Below, piece after piece: positions 1-8,878 of a stretch of 64,000 nucleotides of DNA; the stretch's first letter is position 1, and the number at the start of each line of letters is the position of its first letter. Below the pieces are notes generated by a model, which worked only from the letters and a program-made list of their open reading frames with translations, ran no database searches and had not been told where the DNA came from. Source of the stretch: Phymorhynchus buccinoides. Lineage: Eukaryota; Mollusca; Gastropoda; Neogastropoda; Raphitomidae. The stretch lies in assembly GCA_017654935.2 (NCBI GenBank), contig CM065700.1, positions 46,576,635 to 46,640,634 on the forward strand. Reading direction: 5' to 3'. The translations under genes were made by a program, and so were the position numbers.

Positions 1-79
1 CGCCTTGACTCTACCCCCCAAAACTTTTTTTTATGACAAAGTCTCTCAAATAAAGGTTCTTACTTTTACTTATTTTTAG

Positions 80-1160
80 GTGACAGGCAGTTTCCTTCTG
101 AAGGCAGATCGCGTTCAGTTCATGAAGCTGCTTTAATTTTGACAATACATCTACATTAACCCCTTGACTGCCACCAGCGTATCACGTACTGACTTGGTAC
201 TTGAAGAGGAATAACTCTGATTTGCTGGCTTTTGGTCTAACACAGTCAAGAGAGTTATATCCCCAGACCATTTTGCCAGATTGGCTCTATCAGTTGTCTT
301 TTTTTATGGCATGATTTGCCCAATGATTTTTTCTTTAATTTCCTCTGGCAGTCAAGGGGTTAAGGGTTCTTTTTGTTTTCTTTGATCCTCAGGTGACAGG
401 CAGTTTCCTTCTGAAGGCAGATCGCGTGCAGTTCATGAAGCTGCTTTAATTCTGACAGTACATCTACATTAAGGGTTCTTTTGTTTTCTTTGATCGTCAG
501 GTGACGGGCAGTTTCCTGTTGAAGGCAGATCGCGTGCAGTTCATGAAGCTGCTTTAATTCTGACAGTACATCTACATTAAGGGTTCTTTTGTTTTCTTTG
601 ATCGTCAGGTGACGGGCAGTTTCCTGTTGAAGGCAGATCGCGTGCAGTTCATGAAGCTGCTTTAATTCTGACAGTACATCTACATTAAGGGTTCTTTTGT
701 TTTCTTTGATCGTCAGGTGACGGGCAGTTTCCTGTTGAAGGCAGATCGCGTGCAGTTCATGAAGCTGCTTTAATTCTGACAGTACATAGATCTACATTAA
801 GGGTTCTTTTGTTTTCTTTGATCGTCAGGTGACGGGCAGTTTCCTGTTGAAGGCAGATCGCGTGCAGTTCATGAAGCTGCTTTAATTCTGACAGTACATC
901 TACATTAAGGGTTCTTTTGTTTTCTTTGATCGTCAGGTGACGGGCAGTTTCCTGTTGAAGGCAGATCGCGTGCAGTTCATGAAGCTGCTTTAATTCTGAC
1001 AGTACATAGATCTACATTAAGGGTTCTTTTGTTTTCTTTGATCCTCAGGTGACGGGCAGTTTCCTGTTGAAGGCAGATCGCGTGCAGTTCATGAAGCTGC
1101 TTTAATTCTGACAGTACATAGATCTACATTAAGGGTTCTTTTGTTTTCTTTGATCCTCAG
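80..1160 (+). repeat. Tandem array of exon-start copies with splice acceptors
   Basis: Eight copies of the beginning of the exon at 1161 precede it. Copies start (first base after the AG) at about 80, 393, 501, 609, 717, 829, 937 and 1049, with the genuine exon at 1161. The period is 108 bp, or 112 bp where four extra bases (AGAT) are present. Each unit has a T-rich tract, a TTTGATCGTCAG or TTTGATCCTCAG acceptor, then an open frame reading VTGSFLLKADRVQFMKLL followed by TAA. The real exon departs from the copies after LLKA. The first interval is lengthened by a transposon insertion at 160-359. The arrangement is seen directly; use of the copies as alternative terminal exons is not shown. Confidence 0.9.
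160..359. mobile_element. piggyBac-like MITE, 200 bp
   Basis: The element begins CCCCTTGACTGCCA and ends with its exact reverse complement, and it is flanked on both sides by TTAA (156-159 and 360-363). The uninterrupted sister units of the surrounding array read ACATTAAGGG at this point, so the empty site is visible in the same window. TTAA duplication and CCC-starting termini are the hallmarks of piggyBac-type elements. There is no coding capacity, so it is non-autonomous. A similar one-sided end (CTCTGGCAGTGAAGGGGTA) occurs near 3489-3507. Confidence 0.85.
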
Positions 1161-1373
1161 GTGACGGGCAGTTTCCTGTTGAAGGCGTACCGTGTGCAGT
1201 TCGTCAAGCTGATCTACTTCCTCATCAAGGTGTTCCTGCCCAAGCTGAAGGGTGTTGCCGCGGGCAGCGGGCCCGTCATCCGCCTGGAGACCTTCCTGGA
1301 GACCACCATGAGAAACAACGCCCTCATCCCAGAGCCGGAGGGATACCTGGGTCCACGATTCTGGAACTACTGA
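1161..1373 (+). CDS. Terminal coding exon of an unidentified gene (5' part outside window)
   Basis: The frame is open from a strong acceptor (TTTGATCCTCAG, ending at 1160) to a TGA at 1371-1373 and encodes 70 residues. GTG at 1161 is read as Val inside an exon, not as a start. The peptide begins VTGSFLLKAYRVQFVKL, continues with a hydrophobic/basic stretch IYFLIKVFLPKLKG (about residues 18-31) that could be an amphipathic or membrane-associated helix, and ends with PEPEGYLGPRFWNY. GC content rises and codon use looks coding. I do not recognise the family. The copied exon start upstream and the copied ending GYLGARFWNY downstream support that this is a true exon. Phase 0 at the acceptor is assumed because all array copies keep this frame. 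Confidence 0.7.
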   Translation: MTGSFLLKAYRVQFVKLIYFLIKVFLPKLKGVAAGSGPVIRLETFLETTMRNNALIPEPEGYLGPRFWNY

Positions 1374-1712
1374 CCATCATCGCTTTCAGGCTGTTCTATA
1401 GCAAGACTGTCATCATGTGGAACAGTGAAGTCTTCCGCCCCCCTGAACGTGAGGGCTACCTGGGTGCTCGATTCTGGAACTACTGACCATCATCGCTTTC
1501 AGGCTGTTCTATAGCAAGACTGTCATCATGTGGAACAGTGAAGTCTTCCGCCCCCCTGAACGTGAGGGCTACCTGGGTGCTCGATTCTGGAACTACTGAC
1601 CATCATCGCTTTCAGGCTGTTCTATAGCAAGACTGTCATCATGTGGAACAGTGAAGTCTTCCGCCCCCCTGAACGTGAGGGCTACCTGGGTGCTCGATTC
1701 TGGAACTACTGA
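1374..1712 (+). repeat. Three 113-bp tandem copies of a related terminal exon
   Basis: Three consecutive units end at stop codons 1484-1486, 1597-1599 and 1710-1712, an exact 113-bp period. Each contains CATCATCGCTTTCAG (a possible acceptor), then a frame reading LFYSKTVIMWNSEVF, then RPPEREGYLGARFWNY and TGA. The last residues match the end of the exon at 1161-1373 apart from P/A. They are either alternative last exons or a paralogous fragment caught up in tandem duplication. Units are nearly identical, so the amplification is recent. Confidence 0.85.
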
Positions 1713-2081
1713 CCATCATCGCTTTTAGGTTGTTCTATCAGGCATGGGAATTGTCAGTCTTTTGGCTGATTTCAGCTTTTTTGATGGTCCTCTTCAGTCT
1801 TTTTTTGCAAGTTTCAGCTTTTTTGATGGTCCAAGAGGACAAGAAGCCCAATGAGTAAGACTTAAGTTATTGGTTATAAATGAATGCAAAATGAACTAAA
1901 TATATCAGTCTTATCTCTAATACTGTTTTTAAGGCTTAGATAACAGAAGAAGCTTCATTTTCTGGGGGCTGTATCCCAACACACACGGTTTTCAGTTGTT
2001 GTTTTTTTATTCCTTGTTCCTATGCCTGCTTCCAGACCCCAATTTTCAGTCTTTTTTGTCTTCTCTAATTCCCATGCCTGT
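1713..2081. other. Spacer with a short internal duplication
   Basis: AT-rich spacer between exon-copy blocks. The string TTTCAGCTTTTTTGATGGTCC occurs twice (around 1770-1831). No gene is seen. Confidence 0.5.
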
Positions 2082-2280
2082 CTAGCTAGAATGTCATCAT
2101 GTGGAACAGTGAAGTCTTCCCCCCCCTGAACGTGAGGGCTACCTGGGTGCTCAATTCTGGAACTACTGACCATCATCGCTTTTAGGCTGTTCTATAGCTA
2201 GAATGTCATCATGTGGAACAGTGAAGTCTTCCCCCCCTGAACGTGAGGGCTACCTGGGTGCTCGATTCTGGAACTATTGA
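2082..2280 (+). repeat. Two further, more diverged terminal-exon copies
   Basis: Two more units with the same content as 1374-1712 end at stop codons 2167-2169 and 2278-2280 (111-bp period). They carry TAGCTAGAATGTC where the first block has TAGCAAGACTGTC, and a shifted C-run that changes the frame across the PPE region. They therefore look like decayed copies. Confidence 0.75.
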
Positions 2281-2365
2281 ATTGTGAAAGAGACACTATT
2301 GAAACTTGTTTTTCTTGCATTCATGAACAGACATGAACACATAAACATGCATGTGTACTTACATC

Positions 2366-3180
2366 TGAGCCTGTGACAAAAGGTCGTCCTGGTGACAACC
2401 AACAGTTTGGACCTCTAAAATAGTCATACAATTGAAATTGAAATTTTTATCTGTGTCTCCTCTAAAGATGTTAATGAAATAATCTTGTACACCAAAAGAC
2501 AACATATTTTTCTTTAAATTGTGTCTTTGATGAGCAAAAGACTTGGTGTATGTCCGCCAACTGCAAAAAGTATGTCCACCTACAGTTTTCCTTGTAAAAG
2601 TTGATTCTGTGCAGCTAAATAAGTTTTAATGCTTATGATGTTGCAGTTGGGTTATTTCACTGCAGTTTTCATGCTTCAAAATAATTTCATGACATAGAAG
2701 GGTGCATTATGAAACAATTTGATGGCGTATGTCCACAGTGACAACCAACAGTAATAATGCAAGATAACCATAATAGGGAAGGATTTCACTGGACATTTTG
2801 CAAGGCTATACTTGGTGTTTTAAAAAGACATCACAGTCAACAAAAATTATATTTTCATATGAACAAATTTGTTTTTGCACAAAAATGATTTTCTGTATGT
2901 CTAGCAGTATGTCAACAGTTTTTGTTCAAATAATTGAAGGAATTCATGTGGATGTCTTTGCAAAAATGATACCAAAATGCATTGATCACTAATTTATCAC
3001 ATTTGTACACCAAAATGAAGCAAAAAATACCCATTGTGTCTGCTAGATCTTGCATTCTGTGCAATCACTGTTGGTTGTCACTCTGGACATACCTGTTGGG
3101 TGTCACTCTGGACATACCTGTTGGTTGTCACTCTGGACATACCTGTTGGGTGTCACTTTTCACCTTTTGTCACAGGCTCA
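2366..3180. mobile_element. DNA-transposon-like element with 19-bp terminal inverted repeats
   Basis: The left end TGAGCCTGTGACAAAAGGT (2366-2384) is matched in inverse complement at 3162-3180. Just inside both ends, and repeated internally, are inverted copies of a GTATGTCCAC...GTGACAACCAACAG motif (about 2390, 2560-2580, 2725-2750 and, in opposite orientation, 3071-3150). No transposase frame is present, so it is a non-autonomous or foldback-type element. I could not define a clear target-site duplication, so the superfamily is left open. Confidence 0.65.
3071..3156. repeat. 25-bp minisatellite at the right end of the TIR element
   Basis: TTGGTTGTCACTCTGGACAT plus ACCTG is repeated three and a half times with a 25-bp period (starts 3071, 3096, 3121, 3146). 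It is a tandem expansion of the element's subterminal motif. Confidence 0.85.
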
Positions 3181-3198
3181 TCTACTCTCCGCATCTAC

Positions 3199-3253
3199 TC
3201 CTCTCTCTCTCTCTCTCGGTCTGTCTCTCTCTCTTACACACACACACACACAC
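3199..3253. repeat. (CT)n / (CA)n microsatellite
   Basis: Runs of CT dinucleotides interrupted by GGT and GT pass into a CA run. Simple-sequence repeat only; the open frames over it are not genes. Confidence 0.9.
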
Positions 3254-3259
3254 GCCCAC

Positions 3260-3880
3260 ATATGCACACTCTCGCATGTGCACGGGCTACATACACGCAG
3301 GTATACACAATCACAAAACTGCACTTAATTTATTTATCTTTTTATTTTTTATATTACTCTATCACATTGTGTGAACAGACTTTAAATAAAATCAGTTAAT
3401 TCTGCAATATCTCGACCATTTTTTTCAGACTGAGTCTGATAGGTCTTTTTTAAAATAAGAAAATTGTTAATTTCTCAGTGTTTTTTTCTCTGGCAGTGAA
3501 GGGGTATACTCTCTATGGTTGTGTAGCTGATGAGTTAACACGACTTCTCAAATCAAAAGAAAAGAACTTGTGTGGTTAATAAGAGACTAAAACTTGCTCT
3601 AAAATCTCCCTGCAAAGATTTTAGTTTCAAAGAATGTATGACATTTTTTTTTCTCCAGATGTATTATCTACAAACTAAAGACTTGTTCTTGCGAACAGAA
3701 GGCAAAATGTATGTAAAAATGCACACAAAATTCGTCTTTGTCGATCACCCAGTTTCCTGTCAAATGAGTGCAGATGCGTTATGCTGCCGTCATGCGCCTA
3801 ACTAAGAAATAGATAGGCCCAGCATGTCCGTCTTCGGTTGGAGAAAATCTTTGTAAGAATTTCTTGGGGAAAAAAGGCAG
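3260..3880. other. Non-coding spacer leading into a dispersed repeat
   Basis: AT-rich sequence without a convincing exon. A lone transposon-end-like string occurs near 3489-3507. From about 3820 the sequence becomes a minus-strand copy of the dispersed repeat described at 6337-6722. Confidence 0.5.
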
Positions 3881-5305
3881 AATGGACCAGAAAGATTGTA
3901 GACAACAATAAGCAAAGGGAAAAGGCAGAGTCAAAGAGAGTGACAGATTAGAGGAAGTTACAAGCACAAAATTTCCAGAAGATGGAGTAACTATTTGGAG
4001 CAGAAAGATAGTAGATGACAGTAAGCAAAGGGAAAAGGCAGAGTCAAAGAGAGTGACAGATTAGAGGATGTTACAAGCCTTTCAGAAGACGGAGTAACTA
4101 TTTGGAGCAGAAAGAAAGTATACGACAGTAAGCAAAGGGAAAAGGCAGAGTCAAAGAGAGTGACAGATTAGAGGAAGTTACAAGCACAGATTTCCAGAAG
4201 ATGGAGTAACTATTTGGAGCAGAAAGAAAGTAGATGACAGTAAGCAAAGGGAAAAGGCAGAGTCAAAGAGAGTGACAGATTAGAGGAAGTTACAAGCACA
4301 GAATTTCCAGAAGATGGAGTAACTATTTGGCGCAGAAAGATAGATGACAGTAAGCAAAGGGAAAAGGCAGAGTCAAAGAGGGTGACAGATTAGAGGAAGT
4401 TACAAGCACAGAATTTCCAGAAGATGGAGTAACTATTTGGAGCAGAAAGATAGTAGATGACAGTAAGCAAAGGGAAAAGGCAGAGTCAAAGAGTGACAGA
4501 TTAGAGGATGTTACAAGCCTTTCAGAAGACGGAGTAACTATTTGGAGCAGAAAGAAAGTAGACGACAGTAAGCAAAGGCAGAGTCAAAGAGAGTGACAGA
4601 TTAGAGGAAGTTACAAGCACAAAATTTCCAGAAGATGGAGTAACTATTTGGAGCAGAAAGATAGTAGATGACAGTAAGCAAAGGGAAAAGGCAGAGTCAA
4701 AGAGTGACAGATTAGAGGATGTTACAAGCCTTTCAGAAGACGGAGTAACTATTTGGAGCAGAAAGAAAGTATACGACAGTAAGCAAAGGGAAAAGGCAGA
4801 GTCAAAGAGAGTGACAGATTAGAGGAAGTTACAAGCACAGATTTCCAGAAGATGGAGTAACTATTTGGAGCAGAAAGAAAGTAGATGACAGTAAGCAAAG
4901 GGAAAAGGCAGAGTCAAAGAGAGTGACAGATTAGAGGAAGTTACAAGCACAGAATTTCCAGAAGATGGAGTAACTATTTGGCGCAGAAAGATAGATGACA
5001 GTAAGCAAAGGGAAAAGGCAGAGTCAAAGAGGGTGACAGATTAGAGGAAGTTACAAGCACAGAATTTCCAGAAGATGGAGTAACTATTTGGAGCAGAAAG
5101 ATAGTAGATGACAGTAAGCAAAGGGAAAAGGCAGAGTCAAAGAGTGACAGATTAGAGGATGTTACAAGCCTTTCAGAAGACGGAGTAACTATTTGGAGCA
5201 GAAAGAAAGTAGACGACAGTAAGCAAAGGCAGAGTCAAAGAGAGTGACAGATTAGAGGAAGTTACAAGCACAGAATTTCCAGAAGATGGGGTAACTATTT
5301 GGACC
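3881..5305 (-). repeat. ~105-115 bp tandem array grown from a dispersed-repeat fragment
   Basis: About 13 units, each containing GACAGTAAGCAAAGGGAAAA, a GGCAGAGTCAAAGAG block, a GTTACAAGC block and GGAGTAACTATTTGG. The unit is the reverse complement of the middle of the dispersed repeat at 6337-6722 and 11351-11781. A second level of order is visible. The variant GTATACGACAG recurs at about 4118 and 4770, and the variant GGCGCAGAAAGATAGATGAC recurs at about 4329 and 4980, so a six-unit block of about 650 bp was itself duplicated. Not coding. Confidence 0.9.
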
Positions 5306-5702
5306 AAAAAACAAACCAGCGGGGTAGAAAAATTGATCTCAGTTGAAGGTTTTCCTTTAATAGGAAGCTGGGTGGGTGGATAGTGGATGATGAATTCCAT
5401 GATGTAACAAATGGTGTGTTTTTCATGATGTATATCAACATACTTGAGCAGATCGTGCCAAAGAAAGGAAAACCTACAAACCAAAGTTAACATTTCGTAT
5501 GGAATCTTGAATGAAAATGATTTGTATGTAATTAGTTTCTAAGCTCTGATGTTTTGTCTTGTACAGTACATGAAGTCAAGTCCAATAAAAGCAAAGTAGA
5601 TATATCATGCGAGTGAAGTGTGTTTTGATTCAAATGTTGCTCATCAACAACATGCTTTTGCTTCATCATGTTTTGTCCTACTCATGCCCTGGCCTACTTC
5701 AA
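5306..5702. other. Intergenic, nothing recognised
   Basis: No exon, RNA gene or clear repeat seen; AATAAA strings occur but without an attached gene. Confidence 0.4.
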
Positions 5703-5845
5703 TGTTGTTGTTTACTTACCCTGGCTAAAAGACTCCAGGGATCATCCTGACAGCGGAAGCACTTGAACACCCAGTATGGTACAAATGCATCAGCTACTGA
5801 TGAGAACATTACGTGTGTGACCGTTTTTGATTACCCCGCCACGTG
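5703..5845 (-). mobile_element. SINE-like repeat copy A, (CAA)n tail
   Basis: Read on the minus strand this matches 12868-12999 on the plus strand: it starts GTGGCGGGGTAATCA, passes through TGGTACAAATGCA-type (inverse) and GATGATCCCTGGAGTCTTTT blocks, and ends in a CAACAACA tail. Two dispersed copies in opposite orientation with a short triplet tail suggest a retroposed element. No tRNA-like promoter boxes were identified. Confidence 0.6.
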
Positions 5846-6336
5846 CGCTGCCACACTCCGACTTCGTGGAAATTTGCCTACTTTAACGACCTTCAAATAT
5901 AAATTCAATGCATCTTCCACTTAAACCTCGATACACAGTCAGTTCCATGAAGGCTAAAAGATCATATAGAGAAAAAAAATCAGTAAACTTTTTGGGTCGT
6001 TTTGTCATATGTAAAGCAATCCAATTTTTTCTATATTTTAATACAGGTTATTGTTTCTTTCTCCCCTTTCAGTAATGCAAAACTAGTTGCTTAACTAATA
6101 ACTCTTCGCCCAAGACATCACACTACACACCCACCAAATGCAAAGACATTCCCTGCCAAGTACCCTGCCATGTGTTTGTTTATTTGTAGATCTTATGTCA
6201 GTGATTGTTTCGTTAAGCAACGCATGCACACTCAGGAAACACTTGCTCCCCTCTTGTTGGTTGAGATGCAACGGACAGCCAAGAACGTCAAATATACAAG
6301 GTGCTAGAAGAGTTAAGTCTTTGAAATTGAACCCTT
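5846..6336. other. Intergenic; possible non-LTR retrotransposon tail
   Basis: At 5848-5922 the plus strand can be read as ...LRLRGNLPTLTTFKYKFNAS, reminiscent of the C-terminal tail of LINE reverse transcriptases. This is weak. The rest shows no feature. Confidence 0.3.
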
Positions 6337-6722
6337 GTGTGTGTGGGGGGCTATAGGTGGATGCCTCGTGCCTCCATATGGGGAGCTGGACGACCCTGCC
6401 CCCTCCACAAGTCTCTCCCCGTGGGGATACTGGTGTGTGTGTGTGTCTTTCGTAAAAATAGTTACCCCACCTTTAAGTTCTGTGCTTGTAACTTCCTCTT
6501 TGACTCTGCCTTTTCCCTTTACTTTCTATCATCTACTAGCTTTTCTGAATTATTGGCCCATTCTCCTGCCTTTTGTCTCCAAATAATTGTTCTCCTTTGA
6601 GCTCGTCCAAAATCGGAATGTGTCGGCTGTACGCAGCGCGGAGACCGGTGAAAACTGAAAAACGGACACATACGTACCTTATCCATTATGGCCATATGAC
6701 TTGGGAAGGCAGAAGAAGAACC
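6337..6722 (+). mobile_element. Dispersed repeat R, copy 2 (SINE-like, GAA-type tail)
   Basis: Copy of a ~380-bp repeat: GT-rich head with TCTCTCCCCGTGGGGATAC, a TG microsatellite, TCTTTCGTAAAAA, TTCTGTGCTTGTAACTTCCT, GACTCTGCCTTTTCCCTTT, AATGTGTCGGCTGTACGCAG, CCATTATGGCCATATG and a final GGCAGAAGAAGAA. Other copies lie at 6897-7262 (minus), 11351-11781 (plus), 14498-14737 (minus) and, as a fragment, at 3820-5305. The constant GAA tail suggests retroposition. Overlapping frames differ between copies and are not genes. Confidence 0.75.
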
Positions 6723-6896
6723 CTTGTGTGTGAGCCTCTCTGTCATGTTCGACTATGGCTTCCACTGATCCAGATAACAGAGAAGGAGGCTGCTATTCTA
6801 GAAGGCTGGGCTGAAATAAGTTTGTTAGCGGAGATGCCTTGCCATGGGTACATCTCACTCTCTCAATAGAATTTTAGGACAGCTGGCGTTGGGAAA
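6723..6896. other. Spacer between two inverted R copies
   Basis: Unique-looking sequence separating tail-to-tail R copies; no gene recognised. Confidence 0.4.
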
Positions 6897-7262
6897 GGTT
6901 CCTTTCTTCTTCTTCTGCGTTCCCAGGCCATAATGGGTAAGGAAAAAGTATCTGAAGTATATGTCTGGTTTTCAGTTTTCACCACCGGTCTCCACACTGC
7001 GTTCAGCCGACACATTCGGATTTCGGAGAAACTCAAAATTTTGACAATTTGTTTGTTGAAAGGCAGGAGAATGGGCCAATAACTGAATAAGTCAAAAAAA
7101 TGGTAGACGACAGAAAGCAAAGTGGAAAAGGCAGAGTCAAAGAGAGTGAACAGATTAGAGGAAGTTACAAGCACAGAACTTCTAGAAGGTGGGGAAACTA
7201 TTTGTACAAAAGACCCCCCGGTATCTCCATGGGGAGAGACTCGTGGAGGGGGCGGGGTCATC
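6897..7262 (-). mobile_element. Dispersed repeat R, copy 3
   Basis: Minus-strand copy, starting at TTCTTCTTCTTCTGCGTTCC (inverse tail) and ending at the inverse of the GGGGAGCTGGACGACCCC head. With copy 2 it forms an inverted pair about 175 bp apart that could fold back in RNA or DNA. Confidence 0.75.
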
Positions 7263-7674
7263 CAGCTCCCAAGTAAATGTCTATTTTGTCTTTTTTGTGG
7301 CAACAGCCTTGATCAAGTCCTTGGTTCGTAGACAACACATTCAAATGGATAAATATGTTTTGGTGGAGGTTTGCACTGAGTCAATGCTTTCTAGTGTATC
7401 AGATATATCAGAATATAAAAGCACCAGTAAAAAACAAAAACAACGAAAACAAACCAAAACCCAAAACAACCAACCAAACTACAAAGAAAAAACAAATGCT
7501 GAGATGTTATCTCTCACCAAAGCTTAAAAACGATATTTTCTTTTCTAAGTTTTTATTTTCCATCTTCGAAAACATCACTGCATTGTTACCAACAATGTAC
7601 AAAAACGACACTCACAACGTGGCTCTTCGTCACACTTGAATACTCCACACCACAGAATTAAACAAAATCTACCC
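7263..7674. other. Intergenic, nothing recognised
   Basis: A/C-rich sequence with AAAACAAACC-type low complexity near 7430-7490. No exon or RNA gene seen. Confidence 0.4.
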
Positions 7675-8312
7675 CATTTCCACCCCTTCATTTCTCTTTT
7701 TCTCCATACTTCATGCAGTACTTCAGACGACAAGCAACCAAGCAAGGCTAAATCTATCCATTTTGTTCTTATTACCTCCTTTTTTCCATACTTCCTGCAG
7801 TATTTTAGACTACTGATGACACTGTAGGGCTCCCAATCGCCCTGCAAAACAAGGGGTCCCAGGGACTCCTTCACTTACAGTATAGAGGGTCCTAGAGGCG
7901 GGATAGAGGGTCCCAGTGGCATGCTAAAAAAATGTTTCTTCTAGTACTTCCCTGGGACCCCCTGCACATTCTTTTAGAGGGTCCTTTAGAAGTTTAGTAC
8001 AGTGGAACCTCCCTCAAGACCTTTAAAAATCATCCAAAATGAGGTCTTATAAGGGAGGGGTCTTATAAGGGAGGTGATTTTAATACTTACAAAGAAGGGC
8101 AATGTCTCAGGGAAGTAGGTCTTACGTGGGAGGGAGTCTTATAATGGGAGGTCTTATAAGGGAGGTTCTACTGTACTTCATAGACTCACACATGGGTGTC
8201 CCTGGGAGCCCTGTGACAGTCAGGTGATCAAGGCCAAATCTGATCAATTTTCCCTTTATTTCTCCCTTTTTGATACTTCTTCAAACACTGCTAACTACTG
8301 ATGATAGTCTTG
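7675..8312 (-). repeat. Decayed copies of the MRPL50 last-exon end
   Basis: Three weakened copies of the last coding stretch of MRPL50 exon 4 (the part encoding VVSSLKYRRKYGKKEK) are visible at about 7690-7735, 7780-7815 and 8260-8312. All are in the same orientation as the gene and show TTTCTCC...ATACTTC(C)TGCAGTA...ACTACTGATGA on the plus strand. Similarity falls with distance from the gene. An unrelated MITE (8000-8173) is inserted among them. Confidence 0.6.
8000..8173. mobile_element. pogo/Tigger-like MITE, copy 1
   Basis: Begins CAGTGGAACCTCCCT and ends GGGAGGTTCTACTG, flanked by TA on both sides (7998-7999 and 8174-8175). The interior repeats CTTATAAGGGAGG-type strings. Two sister copies are at 11188-11348 and 13559-13737. 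TA duplication and CAGT-starting ends fit Tc1/mariner-superfamily (pogo/Tigger-like) non-autonomous elements; the exact family is inferred. Confidence 0.8.
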
Positions 8313-8413
8313 CGATCAATCTGGCAGGTCTTTCGATCAAGAACAGCAAAATCTATCCTTTAATTATTCTTTACGTCCTCTCGGCCGAAGCCATATGGAG
8401 CAATCTATCCAAT

Positions 8414-8433
8414 CCCCCCCCCCCCCCCCCCTT
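8414..8433. repeat. 20-base poly-C tract
   Basis: An uninterrupted C run on the plus strand (G run on the MRPL50 sense strand) between the last-exon copy and more distal copies. Other C runs lie near 9077-9088 and at 9160-9183. Confidence 0.9.
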
Positions 8434-8435
8434 TT

Positions 8436-8503
8436 ATTTCTCCGTCTTCCCGTACTTCCTGCGGTACTTCAGACTACTGACGACAGTCGGGCGGTTGAAG
8501 AAG
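8436..8503 (-). repeat. MRPL50: Near-exact duplicate of the MRPL50 last-exon end
   Basis: On the minus strand this repeats the last ~65 bases of exon 4 including ...LKYRRKYGK, one substitution giving T for K, E, K and the TAA. It lies about 150 bp past the real stop in the 3' flank. It is the freshest of four copies and not a separate gene. Confidence 0.85.
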
Positions 8504-8584
8504 ATAAAATCTATCCATTTCCATATTATTTATCCTTAGAATCTATCCAATTTGTTTCATTTCTCCTTAGAATCTACCCCATTT

Positions 8585-8878
8585 TTATTTCTCCTTCTTC
8601 CCGTACTTCCTGCGGTACTTCAGACTACTGACGACAGTCGGGCGGCCGGGGAAGGCGGAGACGCCGCCAAACATGGTGTCCGTCTCCGGGTCGAAGCGCA
8701 GCGGCTCCAGCTGGATATGCAAATTAGGGGGCAGGTCGAGGGAGGCGAGATCCTCGTAGCGCGAAGTGTCGTGCACGGGGGTGGAGAAAAAGGCCACCAT
8801 GTCGCTGACCGTCCCAACGTCCAGCAACTGACTGTTGGGCACGAAGTGGTCGAACTCGCGCATCGCTTTCTCCAACAC
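8585..8878 (-). CDS. MRPL50: MRPL50 exon 4 (last coding exon)
   Basis: The acceptor on the minus strand is TTTCCCCAAG, then GTG TTG GAG in phase 0. The exon encodes 97 residues from VLEKAMREF to KYGKKEK and ends in TAA at 8585-8587. It holds the conserved VPNSQLL, STPVHDTSRYEDL and LDLPPNLHI blocks, then the extension RFDPETDTMFGGVSAFP. An AATAAA string overlaps the stop codon. Whether it serves as the poly(A) signal is unknown. Confidence 0.9.
   Translation of the reverse strand: MLEKAMREFDHFVPNSQLLDVGTVSDMVAFFSTPVHDTSRYEDLASLDLPPNLHIQLEPLRFDPETDTMFGGVSAFPGRPTVVSSLKYRRKYGKKEK

Noticed and set aside
1955..2176. Minus-strand 73-residue frame
   Set aside because: Antisense of a decayed terminal-exon copy; no family match.
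2982..3399. Three overlapping plus-strand frames
   Set aside because: They cover the 25-bp minisatellite and the CT/CA microsatellite in a transposable element end, with no coding evidence.
6863..7303. 146-residue minus-strand frame
   Set aside because: Lies entirely in dispersed repeat R copy 3; the equivalent frames in the other copies are broken.
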